The notes: generated by a model from the letters alone, not told the origin. DNA of 64,000 nt from Pseudomonas fluorescens (GCF_902498065.1 NZ_CABVIR010000001.1:558001-622000); one strand, 5' to 3'; shown: positions 29,251 to 38,553, counted from the stretch's first letter. A program made the numbers and translations.

Positions 29251-30801
29251 ATGAAACTGCCCCTCATCCTCGGCCTGCTAGTGATCGGCGGCATTCATTG
29301 CGTCGCCGATGCGCTGCCCCTGAACCCCAGCGAAACGGCCGGAAAACGCTTGTACCGCGAAGGTGTTTCGGACAGCGGTGAGCCGCTCATGGCGCGGGTC
29401 GGGGCAGCGGATATGATGCTGCCGGCCACCAGCCTGCCGTGCGCCAACTGCCACGGTGCCGATGGTCTCGGGCGGCCCGAGGGCGGGGTGCGACCGCCGG
29501 ATCTGACGTGGTCGAGGCTCTCCAGCACTTACGGGCAGCAGCAAATCAATGGCCGCAATTACCCGGCCTACACCGAAGGCACGCTCGCGCGGGCGATTCA
29601 GGAAGGTCGCGATCCTGGTAACAATCGCCTCGACCCCGCGATGCCGCGGTTCGTGCTGTCGATGAATGATCAGCGCAACCTCACGGCCTACCTCAAACGT
29701 CTGGCCGATGACCGCGATCCCGGCCTGACGCCGGACAGCCTGCACCTGGGCACCTTACTGCCGAGTCAGGGACCGCTGGCCGAGGAGGGCGCCACGGTGG
29801 CGGCGGTGCTCAATGGCAGCGTGGCGCGGATCAACGAGGCGGGCGGTATTCATGGCCGGCAACTGCGCCTGACGATCCTCGATCCGGGGCCGAACCGCAC
29901 CAGCGCCGAGCAGGCCCTGGACCGGTTGATCGAGCAGGAACACGTGTTCGCCTTGATCGCGCCGCTGGCACCGGCACTCAACACACAATTGGTCACGCGA
30001 TTGGAGCGGGCGGGCATTCCGTTGATCGGGCCACTCTCATTGCAAGGCTCGTCCCAGAGCAGTCGGCAGATATTTGAACCGATGCCGGGGTTGCACGAAC
30101 AACTGATTGCGCTCGCCGATTACGCCACCGACAGTTTGCGCGTGCTCCCGGGGCCGACGCTGATCACCTACCCGGACGAGCCCGGCCAGCAACGGGCGGC
30201 GCAGAACCTCAGCCAGTACCTGCAAGATCACGCCTGGCAAAAGGTCACGCTGAAAGCTTACGACCCGGCGCAGGACGAACTGCCGCTGGGCTCGCGGTCG
30301 GTGTTTTACCTGGGCAGCGGTGGCGGTTTCAGCCGGCTCGCGGAACGTTTGCAGGCGGCGGGGCAGGTGCCTTACCTGTTCGCCACGTCAAATCAGGTCG
30401 CCGGTGACTTGTTGCAGGTGCCCAGCGGTTTTTCCCGGCGGGTGTTCCTGTCCTATCCGTTCGTGCCCAGTGACTGGACGCTGGGCGGGCGCCTGGCCCT
30501 GACACAACTGCGTGAGCAGCAGGGGCTCGGCGCAGAGCATGCGGTGCTGCAAGTCGGCGCCTTCAGTTCGATGCTGCTGCTCAGCGAAGGCATGAAACAG
30601 GCCGGGCGCGATGCCAGCCGCGAAAAACTGATCACTGCGCTGGAAGGCCTGCATGACTTCGAGACCGGATTGACCCCGCTGATCAGCTTCGGTCCCGGCC
30701 GGCGTCACGGATTGAGCGGCGCGCACATCGTCACCGTGGACCTGCCCGACCAGCGTTTCTACCTGGTCGCCCCCTACAAACCCATTGCCGCGATGCCCTG
30801 A
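29251..30801 (+). CDS. Cytochrome c fused to a periplasmic ligand-binding domain
   Basis: 516 residues. After a signal peptide (MKLPLILGLLVIGGIHCVADA), residues about 30-150 are a class I cytochrome c with the haem motif CANCH and a possible axial Met in DPAMPRFVLSMND. From about 165 to the end is a type I periplasmic binding fold of the branched-chain amino-acid receptor kind (LGTLLPSQGPLAEEGATVAAVLNG, GGIHGRQLRLTILD, VFALIAPLAPALNTQL). Homologues pairing these modules exist near copper or methylotrophy-type oxidases. Here it could carry electrons away from MnxG; ligand unknown. It starts nine bases after the SCO gene. Confidence 0.82.
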   Translation: MKLPLILGLLVIGGIHCVADALPLNPSETAGKRLYREGVSDSGEPLMARVGAADMMLPATSLPCANCHGADGLGRPEGGVRPPDLTWSRLSSTYGQQQINGRNYPAYTEGTLARAIQEGRDPGNNRLDPAMPRFVLSMNDQRNLTAYLKRLADDRDPGLTPDSLHLGTLLPSQGPLAEEGATVAAVLNGSVARINEAGGIHGRQLRLTILDPGPNRTSAEQALDRLIEQEHVFALIAPLAPALNTQLVTRLERAGIPLIGPLSLQGSSQSSRQIFEPMPGLHEQLIALADYATDSLRVLPGPTLITYPDEPGQQRAAQNLSQYLQDHAWQKVTLKAYDPAQDELPLGSRSVFYLGSGGGFSRLAERLQAAGQVPYLFATSNQVAGDLLQVPSGFSRRVFLSYPFVPSDWTLGGRLALTQLREQQGLGAEHAVLQVGAFSSMLLLSEGMKQAGRDASREKLITALEGLHDFETGLTPLISFGPGRRHGLSGAHIVTVDLPDQRFYLVAPYKPIAAMP

Positions 30802-30816
30802 CTGGAGGTCTCGATC

Positions 30817-31770
30817 ATGAAGCTCAAGACTCTGCTGATCCTGCTGATGATGTGGTTGCCCGTGGCCTTCGGCAGTAACGGCCCGGTCGCCGCGCGGGTC
30901 AATGGCGAGGACATTACCGAGTTCCGCCTCGAACGCTATTTTGCCGAGTACCTGGAGGATCAGGGCCGGGCGGTGGGCAGCATTCGCAACCCCAAGGCGT
31001 ATAAGCAACTGCGCCAGAAGGCGCTGGACGCGTTGATCGATCGCGAGTTGCTGTGGCAGGAAGCGCTCAAGCGCGGGGTCGTGATCAGTGACGCCACCGT
31101 GCAAAGCCAGGTTGAGCAGACCCGGCAAGCCATCGGCGGTGCCGAGAAATTCGCCCGACGCCTGGAAGACGCCGGTTTCGACGAGGCCGCTTTTGCCGAG
31201 TACACCCGCCGGGAACTGGCGGCGCAGCAGGTGTTTGCCGAACTGACCAAGGTCGCCGAGCCAGACGACAAACAGGTCCGCGCGTTCTACGAAGAACATC
31301 GCAGCGAGATGCGCCGGCCCGAGGAAGTGCAAGCGCGGCACATACTGATCAAGGTGCCTCAGGCTGCTGATGCCGCCACAGTCGAGGCAGCACGGCTACG
31401 CTTAGTTGAGATGCAAGTGAAAATCAGCCAGGGCGCGGACTTTGCCAGCGTGGCCAGGACCGGTTCCGAAGATGCTTCCGCTAGCGACGGCGGAAATCTG
31501 GGCTACTTTCCACGTGGGCGCATGCTGCCTGAATTCGAAGCGGCAGCCTTTGCCCAGGCACCGGGAGCGCTCAGCGAGCCGGTGCGGACACCGCTGGGCT
31601 GGCACTTGATTCAGGTGCAGAACCACTTGGAGGCGACCGATGTCACAGAAGTGCAGGGGCTTGAGATGGTCAGGGCGTACCTTGCCCGACAGCAACAGGC
31701 TGAAGTTCGCCTGCAGGTTCTGGCGCAACTGCGATCGAGCAATCGAATCGAACGAATTAACGACGATTGA
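30817..31770 (+). CDS. PpiC/SurA-like peptidyl-prolyl isomerase
   Basis: 317 residues, GGAGG site before the ATG. Signal peptide (LLILLMMWLPVAFG), then a SurA-N-like helical chaperone part (ARVNGEDITEFRLERYF, LIDRELLWQEALKRGV), then a parvulin domain (VQARHILIKVP, SQGADFASVARTGSEDASAS, GGNLGYFPRGRMLPEFEAAAF, VRTPLGWHLIQV). It catalyses proline isomerisation and chaperones exported proteins. As last gene of the mnxG operon it probably helps fold the very large oxidase or the secretin. Confidence 0.9.
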   Translation: MKLKTLLILLMMWLPVAFGSNGPVAARVNGEDITEFRLERYFAEYLEDQGRAVGSIRNPKAYKQLRQKALDALIDRELLWQEALKRGVVISDATVQSQVEQTRQAIGGAEKFARRLEDAGFDEAAFAEYTRRELAAQQVFAELTKVAEPDDKQVRAFYEEHRSEMRRPEEVQARHILIKVPQAADAATVEAARLRLVEMQVKISQGADFASVARTGSEDASASDGGNLGYFPRGRMLPEFEAAAFAQAPGALSEPVRTPLGWHLIQVQNHLEATDVTEVQGLEMVRAYLARQQQAEVRLQVLAQLRSSNRIERINDD

Positions 31771-31778
31771 AGATTCCC

Positions 31779-31834
31779 CCCCAATAGTGGGGAAAAGCTT
31801 CAGGGCAGATCCGTGTGCGTCCCCGCCTTTGGGG
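31779..31834. promoter_or_regulatory. Two CCCC-N6-GGGG palindromes, candidate MnxR sites
   Basis: CCCCAATAGTGGGG (31779-31792) and CCCCGCCTTTGGGG (31821-31834) lie about 124 and 82 bp upstream of the -24 element at 31910. The first is nearly identical to the site before mnxG. Confidence 0.5.
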
Positions 31835-31909
31835 GGCGGGGTACTTGCTCGAAAAGGCTTTTCCATGAATATCAATGGCATGCAGTGGTAAAACACCCGG
31901 CGCTCAGCC

Positions 31910-31924
31910 TGGCATGAAGTGTGC
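31910..31924 (+). promoter_or_regulatory. Sigma-54 promoter of the receiver/secretion/csgEFG operon
   Basis: TGGCATG-AAGT-GTGC keeps both invariant GG and GC dinucleotides at the correct 12-bp offset; the first T of the -12 box is G. It lies 68 bp before the TTG start at 31993. Confidence 0.65.
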
Positions 31925-31992
31925 GTTAGCCTCAGTAAGGCGCGCACTCTGCCAGGTTCGGAAATCGGACCTGCGGTTTCAAGGAGTCCACC

Positions 31993-32526
31993 TTGTTAAA
32001 CAAAGTACTGGTTGTCGAAGACGAACAGCTGCTGGCACAAAACCTCCAGGATTATCTGCAGGCGCAAGCGCTGGACGTCCGGATTGCACATGACGGTGCG
32101 ACGGGTATCGGTGAAGCCGAACAGTTTGCACCCGATGTGATGGTGTTCGATTACCGCTTGCCCGACATGGAAGGCTTTGAGGTGCTCGATGCCGTCCGCC
32201 AGAACAGGAAGTGTCATTTTGTGCTGATCACCGGGCACCCCACCGCTGAAGTTTGTGAGCGGGCCCGGCAACTGGGAGTCAGCCATATCCTGTTCAAACC
32301 GTTTCCATTGGCGGAACTGGCCCGTGCAGTCTGTGACCTTCTGGGAATGCAGCGCGAACCCAAAGCAGGCGTGAGCACATCCGAAGGTTTTGTCGAACGA
32401 CGCCAGAGCAGGACCGAGAGTTTCCCGCTGCAGTTGTACGACGGCAGTTGGGTGCTGGCGGATCGTCGACGAAGTTCATCGACCTCCAGGGCACCAGACG
32501 ACGAACAATTGCTCACCGGGGAGTAG
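31993..32526 (+). CDS. Receiver-domain response regulator without a DNA-binding domain
   Basis: 177 residues from TTG 31993, chosen because AAGGAG lies six bases upstream and the frame begins with a normal receiver strand (KVLVVEDEQLLAQNL). Acidic Asp residues near 10, phospho-acceptor Asp in MVFDYRLPDMEG (about residue 53), Thr in LITGHP and Lys in LFKPFP complete the receiver. The remaining 55 residues are polar with no recognisable output domain. It begins like MnxR (VEDDEILAEN) and heads the operon of gspE. It might compete with MnxR for phosphoryl groups or control the secretion ATPase. Confidence 0.85.
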   Translation: MLNKVLVVEDEQLLAQNLQDYLQAQALDVRIAHDGATGIGEAEQFAPDVMVFDYRLPDMEGFEVLDAVRQNRKCHFVLITGHPTAEVCERARQLGVSHILFKPFPLAELARAVCDLLGMQREPKAGVSTSEGFVERRQSRTESFPLQLYDGSWVLADRRRSSSTSRAPDDEQLLTGE

Positions 32527-32610
32527 TGGCGCGACAAGCCGTTCCGGTAACCGCCGTAATCGCTCGCCGCGTCGACAGGGCTCAAAGCCCCCGGCGTTGG
32601 AGAGCAAGCC

Positions 32611-34317
32611 ATGGACCGTCTATCCCTTGCCGTCGAACCGGCGCAGTTGGAATGTGTACCGTCTCGTTTTTCCAGTGAACAACTGGCCCAGGCCCGATCA
32701 CTGGCCGCCAGTTCCGGCGAACGGATGCTCGAAGCCCTCGGGGTGTTGTGCGAACTGGCCCCCATGCCCTTCATCCAGTGCCTCGGCGCCACCTTGCATT
32801 ACCCGGTGCTCGACACCGACAGCCTCTTCAAGGCCACCCCGGTGTTCGACCGGGTCACCCTGGCCCAATGTCTCAAGCGCGAATTTATCCTGCTGCGTCA
32901 CGACGATGCGGTCATTGGCGTGTTTGCCGATCCGTTCGATACGGCGCGGCTGGCCTGGATCGATGACTGCCTGCACGGCGCGCCGCTGTACCTGGTGCAT
33001 GCCGACGACCTGAAAGCCTATCTGGCACGTCACGAAGAGAGCTTCCACGCGGTGGAATCGCTCAACGCCCAGGCCGACGCCAATATCGAAATCGACACCC
33101 TGCAAAGCCTGTCCCTGACCAGCATCAGCGAAGACGCCAGCGTCGTCGTCAAACTGGTCAACTCGACCCTGTACGACGCTTTGAAAATGCACGCCAGCGA
33201 CATCCATCTGGGTACCACCGGCAGCGGTCTGGTGATCAAGTACCGCATCGACGGCGTGCTCAACAACATCAGCAAGATTCAGGGCAGCGAGTTCGCCGAG
33301 CAGGTGATTTCCCGAGTCAAGGTCATGGCCGAGCTGGACATCGGTGAGAAACGCGTGCCACAGGACGGTCGCTTCAAGATCGGCATCAGTGGCCGCCAGA
33401 TCGACTTCCGGGTCTCGATCATGCCGAGCATTTTCGGTGAAGACGCGGTGCTGCGGGTGCTCGACAAACAAGACCTCGCGGACAAGGTCTGCGGCGTGCA
33501 GTTGCAGGCCCTGGGCTTTGAAGACGAAACCCTGCGCCAACTGCGCCGGCTGGCCGCCGAACCCTACGGCATGGTACTGGTGACCGGCCCCACCGGCAGC
33601 GGCAAGACCACCACGCTGTACGCGATGATCACCGAGATCAACCACGGCGTGGACAAGATCATCACCATTGAAGACCCGGTGGAATACCAGTTGCCGGGCG
33701 TGCTGCAAATTCCGGTCAACGAGAAAAAAGGCCTGACCTTCGCTCGCGGCCTGCGCTCGATCCTGCGTCATGACCCGGACAAGATCATGGTCGGTGAAAT
33801 CCGTGACCCCGACACCGCGCAGATCGCCGTGCAATCGGCGCTCACCGGGCACCTGGTGTTCACCACGATCCACGCCAACAACGTATTCGACGTGATCGGC
33901 CGGTTCACCCAGATGGAAATCGACCCCTACAGCCTCGTCTCGGCGCTCAATGCCGTGCTGGCGCAGCGCTTGATCCGTCTGGTCTGCACCCATTGCAGCG
34001 CGCCGAGCAACCCGACTGATGACGAACTGCGCGCTTCGGGTCTCGACCCACACAACGTCGATCACTTCCATTTCGTTCACGGCAAGGGCTGCGGGCATTG
34101 CCGCGGCACCGGTTATCGCGGACGCACAGCGATCGCCGAGCTGCTGCACCTGGACGACGAGTTGCGGCAGATGATCGTCGAGCGCCAACCGATTTCGAAA
34201 ATCAAGGCCCATGCGTGCAAACGTGGTTTGCGCTTGCTGCGCGAGTCGGCACTGGAACTGGTTCAGGAAGGGCGGACCACGCTCGAGGAGATCAATCGTG
34301 TCACTTTTGTCTCGTGA
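32611..34317 (+). CDS. gspE: Secretion ATPase GspE/MshE
   Basis: 568 residues. An N-terminal GspE/MshE-N domain precedes the ATPase, with ASDIHLGTTGSGLVIKYRIDG, Walker A GPTGSGKTT near residue 326, the Asp box TIEDPVEYQLPGVLQ, Walker B LRHDPDKIMVGEIRDPDTA and TGHLVFTTIHAN. Two Cys pairs (CTHC and CGHC) form the zinc site typical of the family. It powers pseudopilus extension in the cytoplasm. It is followed by PilM/N/O/P-like genes rather than standard gspL/M, so the machine is closer to MSHA or type IV pilus systems. Confidence 0.92.
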   Translation: MDRLSLAVEPAQLECVPSRFSSEQLAQARSLAASSGERMLEALGVLCELAPMPFIQCLGATLHYPVLDTDSLFKATPVFDRVTLAQCLKREFILLRHDDAVIGVFADPFDTARLAWIDDCLHGAPLYLVHADDLKAYLARHEESFHAVESLNAQADANIEIDTLQSLSLTSISEDASVVVKLVNSTLYDALKMHASDIHLGTTGSGLVIKYRIDGVLNNISKIQGSEFAEQVISRVKVMAELDIGEKRVPQDGRFKIGISGRQIDFRVSIMPSIFGEDAVLRVLDKQDLADKVCGVQLQALGFEDETLRQLRRLAAEPYGMVLVTGPTGSGKTTTLYAMITEINHGVDKIITIEDPVEYQLPGVLQIPVNEKKGLTFARGLRSILRHDPDKIMVGEIRDPDTAQIAVQSALTGHLVFTTIHANNVFDVIGRFTQMEIDPYSLVSALNAVLAQRLIRLVCTHCSAPSNPTDDELRASGLDPHNVDHFHFVHGKGCGHCRGTGYRGRTAIAELLHLDDELRQMIVERQPISKIKAHACKRGLRLLRESALELVQEGRTTLEEINRVTFVS

Positions 34318-35101
34318 TCGTTTTGTCGCCGTGCTCGGCGCCAGTGGTGTCGGCCTCGGTCAGCGCCGTGGCAGCGACACTCTGTGGCTGGGCAGCGTCG
34401 GTTTTATCGACGAAGGTTTCCATGCCTGGGCGGTGGCGCTGGACACCCTCGACCATCTGCTGGCCGATCACACCCGTGCCGGTGCCGAACTGAGCGTGGT
34501 AATTTCCGGGCACTTCAGCCGCTTCTGCCTGGTGCCTTGGAGCGAACAGATCAGCAGACCTGACGAGTTGCTCGGGTTTGCCCGGCTCTGCTTCGAAGAC
34601 CTTTACGGCGTGCCAACGCAACCCTGGCGCCTGGTGCTGTCGGCGGAACCGGTGGGCTACGACCGGATCGCCAGCGCATTGCCAGAGGATTTGCTGACGC
34701 GTCTGCGCACCCTGGTCAGCGCCCGTGGCCTGCGCCTGCGTTCGGTGCAGCCGTACCTGATGGCGGCGTTCAACCACTTCGATAAAAGCCTCGATGCCGG
34801 TGATTTCCTGTTTGTAGTCGCCGAGCCGGTGCGCAGCGTGTTGCTGCTGGCGCGGGAAGGCCGCTGGACTTCGGTGCGTTCGGTGGGCAGCAGCGACAGC
34901 GACGCCGCACTGACCGCATTGATCGGTCGTGAAAGCCAATTGCAGGCCTCCACCAGCGAGCGGCCACTGAACGTTTACTTGCATGCGCCAGCGCGTATGG
35001 ACGTGCAGCCCGACATCCCCGGTGTGCACTTGCGCACCCTTGAAGAAGCCCGGACCACCGTACGCGATGGCTTGTACGTCATGTCCCGGGCGGTGGCCTG
35101 A
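34298..35101 (+). CDS. PilM/MshI-like actin-fold assembly protein
   Basis: 267 residues from GTG 34298, with GAGGAG seven bases upstream; it overlaps gspE by 20 bp. The chain has no membrane helix and no Walker motif. The layout (GASGVGLGQ near the N-terminus, FVVAEPVRSVLLL then WTSVRSV in the second half) fits the degenerate actin-like ATPase fold of PilM/MshI/cytoplasmic GspL. In such systems it links the ATPase to the inner-membrane PilN/PilO pair. The assignment rests mainly on gene order. Confidence 0.65.
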   Translation: MSLLSRDRFVAVLGASGVGLGQRRGSDTLWLGSVGFIDEGFHAWAVALDTLDHLLADHTRAGAELSVVISGHFSRFCLVPWSEQISRPDELLGFARLCFEDLYGVPTQPWRLVLSAEPVGYDRIASALPEDLLTRLRTLVSARGLRLRSVQPYLMAAFNHFDKSLDAGDFLFVVAEPVRSVLLLAREGRWTSVRSVGSSDSDAALTALIGRESQLQASTSERPLNVYLHAPARMDVQPDIPGVHLRTLEEARTTVRDGLYVMSRAVA

Positions 35102-35102
35102 C

Positions 35103-35648
35103 ATGCGCCCCCTGATGCTCGACTTTCAGCCGCGCCGGCGCTCGGGTCCCCTGGGCTGGAGCCTGCTGGCCGTGGGCGTGGTGGCGGCCCTGAGTGGCGT
35201 GTTGGTTCAGCAGCACCTCAGTGATCAGACGGCGCAACAACAGGGCCATCTGCAAACCGCCCAGCGCGTCCTCACCGGCGACACCGGCGGCAAGGTCAGC
35301 CTGACCCCGGCGCAAATCCGCGAACAGGCGCAGAACCTCGCCGAGATGCGCAAGGTCTCGCAGCAACTGCGCCGGCCGTGGGAAAGCCTGTTCGCCATGC
35401 TCGAAGCCATGCCCCGGGGCGACATCGCCTTGCTGACCCTGACCCCTGATGCGCGCAAAGGCCAGGTGCGGATCAGCGCCGAAGCGAAAGACCTCGACGC
35501 CATGCTCGACTTCCACCGCAACCTCGAGGCCAGCGATGAGCTGTCCGATGTGTCGCTGCTGAGCCACGAAATCGTGGCCAACGTGCCGGAACACCCGGTG
35601 CAGTTCAACCTGTCGGCTACCTGGGAGATTGGCGATGCAAATCCCTAG
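35103..35648 (+). CDS. PilN-like inner-membrane assembly protein
   Basis: 181 residues. It starts one base after the stop of the previous gene. A short basic cytoplasmic end (DFQPRRRSGP) leads to one helix (LGWSLLAVGVVAALSGVLV) and a coiled coil (QQHLSDQTAQQQGHLQTAQR). A small periplasmic fold (DIALLTLTPDARKGQVRISA, AKDLDAMLDFHRNLE) follows, as in PilN or the periplasmic part of GspL. It forms the alignment complex with the next gene product. Confidence 0.75.
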   Translation: MRPLMLDFQPRRRSGPLGWSLLAVGVVAALSGVLVQQHLSDQTAQQQGHLQTAQRVLTGDTGGKVSLTPAQIREQAQNLAEMRKVSQQLRRPWESLFAMLEAMPRGDIALLTLTPDARKGQVRISAEAKDLDAMLDFHRNLEASDELSDVSLLSHEIVANVPEHPVQFNLSATWEIGDANP

Positions 35649-36183
35649 ATTGATCGTCCACGAATATCTGCAAGGCCTGGGCATTCCCGGTCTGGCAGGG
35701 TTGGCGCTGCTGGCGCTGGCGTTGGTTTATGGCCTGGCGGGCCTGATGCCGGACTGGCAGTCGCTGCAACAGCTCAGCCAGCAGACCCGCGAAGCCGGTG
35801 AATACCTGGCCAGGGTTGAAGACGGCAGCGTCGCCGCCCCGGTGGTGCCGCAACGTCAGCTCGACGACTTCCGCAGCAAGCTGCCTTCGCAGCCGCAAGC
35901 CACGGTGGCCATCGACAAGATCTACGCGTTGGCGGCCCAGGAACACATCACCCTGGCACGCGGTGAATATGCCCTGGGCATCGACCCCAAGACCCATCTG
36001 GCGCGTTATCAGATTCTGCTGCCGGTGCGCGGCAGCTACCCGCAACTGCGGCGCTTCCTGCATGCCTTGCTCGGCCAGTTGCCGGCGGTGGTGGTGGAGG
36101 ACGTGGAGTTTCAGCGCAAAAAGATCGCCGACACCGACCTGACCGGGCGGATCCGCCTGACCCTTTATCTGTCGAGGTCATGA
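35635..36183 (+). CDS. PilO/MshJ-like inner-membrane assembly protein
   Basis: 182 residues from ATG 35635 (GGGAG upstream), overlapping the previous gene by 14 bp. One N-terminal helix (GLALLALALVYGLAGL), a coiled coil (QSLQQLSQQTREAGEYLARV) and a ferredoxin-like periplasmic domain (RYQILLPVRGSYPQLRRFLH, ALLGQLPAVVVEDVEFQR) match PilO/GspM proteins. It should dimerise with the PilN-like protein. Confidence 0.75.
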   Translation: MQIPRLIVHEYLQGLGIPGLAGLALLALALVYGLAGLMPDWQSLQQLSQQTREAGEYLARVEDGSVAAPVVPQRQLDDFRSKLPSQPQATVAIDKIYALAAQEHITLARGEYALGIDPKTHLARYQILLPVRGSYPQLRRFLHALLGQLPAVVVEDVEFQRKKIADTDLTGRIRLTLYLSRS

Positions 36184-36701
36184 TGAATACCAAGCGCGTA
36201 GCGGGGTGGGCGGGGTTCTTCGGTATAGCGGCGGCGCTGGCCTGGTTGCCCGATTACTGGATGCCGGCGGACGACGGCGAGGCGTCCGTCGCCGTCGTCG
36301 CCACGGCGGCCAGCAGCAAAACCCGTGGTGCGCTGCCTGCCGCGCCAGCCGCCGGCAAAACCGTGGCGGTCAAGGACTTGAGCCCGGCGGGCGACCTGTT
36401 CGCCGCCCGCAGCTGGAAGGCAGCACCGACGCTCGCCAGCGTCACCGAACAACCCGTCAACCTGACCCCGGTGGTGACCGTCCCCAGCGCACCGCCGATG
36501 CCTTTTCAGTTTGTCGGGCGCATGGATGATCGCTCGGACCTGCAAGTGTTTTTGCAGAGCGGAGAAAAAATATACGTCGTACGCAAAGGGGATGTGATCG
36601 ACGAAACCTGGCGGATCGAGGGCATTTCCGACGTGGAACTGAGCTTCGTCTACCTGCCCTTGCATTTGTCCCAGACCTTGTCTGTGGGGAGCGCGCAATG
36701 A
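36180..36701 (+). CDS. GspC/PilP/MshK-like periplasmic connector
   Basis: 173 residues starting MMNTKR at overlapping ATGA codons; either ATG 36180 or 36183 could be used. One N-terminal helix is followed by an Ala/Pro linker. The last 60 residues form a small beta domain (PFQFVGRMDDRSDLQVFLQS, KIYVVRKGDVIDETWRIEGI) like the homology region of GspC and PilP. These proteins connect the inner-membrane complex to the secretin encoded next. Confidence 0.72.
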   Translation: MMNTKRVAGWAGFFGIAAALAWLPDYWMPADDGEASVAVVATAASSKTRGALPAAPAAGKTVAVKDLSPAGDLFAARSWKAAPTLASVTEQPVNLTPVVTVPSAPPMPFQFVGRMDDRSDLQVFLQSGEKIYVVRKGDVIDETWRIEGISDVELSFVYLPLHLSQTLSVGSAQ

Positions 36702-38551
36702 ACAGATCATGCCGAAATACGATAGGCACGCTGATGAGCCTTTTCTGTGTGTGTGCAGGGTTGGCCGCGTGCAGTTCCGCGCAGGTCGCCAACAAGGAAG
36801 CGTCCGAGCTGATCGAGCAGGGGCAATACGAGGCCGGCCTGGCGCGGATCGAAGAAGGGCTGCGGAAAAACCCGCGCGATACCGAACTGCACCTGGCCCT
36901 GAACACCGCCCACGCCAAGGCGATTACCGCGTTGCTGACCGAGGCCGACACCGACCGTTCGCGCCGGGACTTTGCCGCCGCGCGCGTCAACTACAGCCGG
37001 GTGCTGACCATCGAGCCGAACAACCGGCGCGCCCAGGATGCGATGCGTCAGCTCGACTACATGCGCAGCCTGGATGAGAAGCTGGAACTGGCCCGTGGCG
37101 ACCTGCGTCGCGGCGATATCTACGGGGCCGACCGTCAGGTCAAACAGATCCTCGAACTCGACCCGAAAAACGACGGCGCACTTGAACTGCAAAGCAACAT
37201 CCGCCTGGTGCAGAGCCGCAATGTGATCCCGTATCCACAACTGCGCACTCGCCTGGAGCGGCCGGTGACCCTGGAGTTTCGCGACGCCAACCTGAAAACC
37301 ATTTTCGAGGTGCTGTCGCAGGTCGCCGGGTTGAATTTCATCTTCGACAAAGACCTGCGCCCGGACATGAAAGCCACGATTTTCGTGCGCGACGTACGCA
37401 TTGAAGACGCCGTGGAACTGCTGCTGCAACAGAACCAGCTGCACCAGAAAGTGGTGAACGAAAACACCTTGCTGATCTACCCGGACTCGCCGCAAAAGCT
37501 CAAGGATTACCAGGAACTGGTCATGCGCACCTTTTACCTGACCAGCATCGATGCCAACACCGCGCTGAACATGATCAAAACCATGCTCAAGACCCGCGAC
37601 GTGTTTGTCGATGAACGCCTCAATACCCTGACCATGCGCGACACCGAAGACGCCATCCGCATGGCGGAAAAACTCTTGCAATCGCAAGACCAGTCCAACC
37701 CTGAAGTGGTGCTGGAAGTGGAGGTGATGGAGGTCGCGACCCAACGGATTCTCGACCTCGGCCTGCAATGGCCGAATACCTTCGGCGTGATCAACGGCGA
37801 CGGTTCGGCGGTGACGATCCTCAATCAATTGAAAGGCATCGACTCCAGCCGGATCACCATCTCGCCATCGCCACAACTCAAGATCAACGCCCAGGACAAC
37901 GACATCAACACCCTGGCCAGCCCGGTGATTCGTGTCAGCAACCGCGAGCAGGCGCGCATCCACATCGGTCAGCGTGTTCCGATCATCAGTGCCACGTCGG
38001 TGCCGTCGACCCAAGGCCCGGTGATCACCGAAAGCGTCACTTACCTGGACGTCGGTCTGAAGCTGGAAGTGCAGCCGACTGTGCACCTGAACAACGAGGT
38101 GGCGATCAAGATCGCGCTGGAAGTGAGTAACGCGACGCCGCTGGAACCGACCCGTCAGGGCACGATTCCGGTGCAGGTCGATACCCGCAACGCCCAGACC
38201 ACGCTGCGCCTGCATGACGGCGAAACCCAGATACTCGCCGGCCTGATGCGCAACGACCATGGCGCTACCGGCAACAAGATTCCGGGCCTTGGCGACATTC
38301 CTGGCCTGGGCCGGTTGTTCGGCAGCAACAAGGACAACGTCAGCAAATCGGAACTGGTGCTGTCGATCACGCCACGGATCGTGCGCAACCTGCCGTACCA
38401 GAGCCCGTCGGACATGGAGTTCCCGACCGGCACTGAAACCAGCATGCACATTCAGGCACCGGACCGGCGGATGGAATCAGCGGTTCAGGATCAGCCCGTC
38501 GACCGGCCGGTGGCTGCTACCAATGTGCAAGTCAGCGTCGGGAAGCCTTGA
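36698..38551 (+). CDS. gspD: Outer-membrane secretin with TPR domain (GspD/MshL type)
   Basis: 617 residues. A lipoprotein leader ends in LAAC with Cys25. Residues about 35-170 are TPR helices (EQGQYEAGLARIEEGLRKNP, ARVNYSRVLTIEPNNRRAQD). An STN/N0 domain (VTLEFRDANLKTIFEVLSQV), an N1 domain and the secretin core follow, with VEVMEVATQRILDLGLQWP, VPIISATS, GLKLEVQPTVHLNNEVAIKI and IPGLGDIPGLGRLFGS. It forms the outer-membrane gate. The N-terminal TPR and lipid anchor set it apart from classical GspD and resemble MSHA-type secretins; it may self-pilot to the outer membrane. Confidence 0.92.
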   Translation: MNRSCRNTIGTLMSLFCVCAGLAACSSAQVANKEASELIEQGQYEAGLARIEEGLRKNPRDTELHLALNTAHAKAITALLTEADTDRSRRDFAAARVNYSRVLTIEPNNRRAQDAMRQLDYMRSLDEKLELARGDLRRGDIYGADRQVKQILELDPKNDGALELQSNIRLVQSRNVIPYPQLRTRLERPVTLEFRDANLKTIFEVLSQVAGLNFIFDKDLRPDMKATIFVRDVRIEDAVELLLQQNQLHQKVVNENTLLIYPDSPQKLKDYQELVMRTFYLTSIDANTALNMIKTMLKTRDVFVDERLNTLTMRDTEDAIRMAEKLLQSQDQSNPEVVLEVEVMEVATQRILDLGLQWPNTFGVINGDGSAVTILNQLKGIDSSRITISPSPQLKINAQDNDINTLASPVIRVSNREQARIHIGQRVPIISATSVPSTQGPVITESVTYLDVGLKLEVQPTVHLNNEVAIKIALEVSNATPLEPTRQGTIPVQVDTRNAQTTLRLHDGETQILAGLMRNDHGATGNKIPGLGDIPGLGRLFGSNKDNVSKSELVLSITPRIVRNLPYQSPSDMEFPTGTETSMHIQAPDRRMESAVQDQPVDRPVAATNVQVSVGKP

Positions 38552-38553
38552 TC

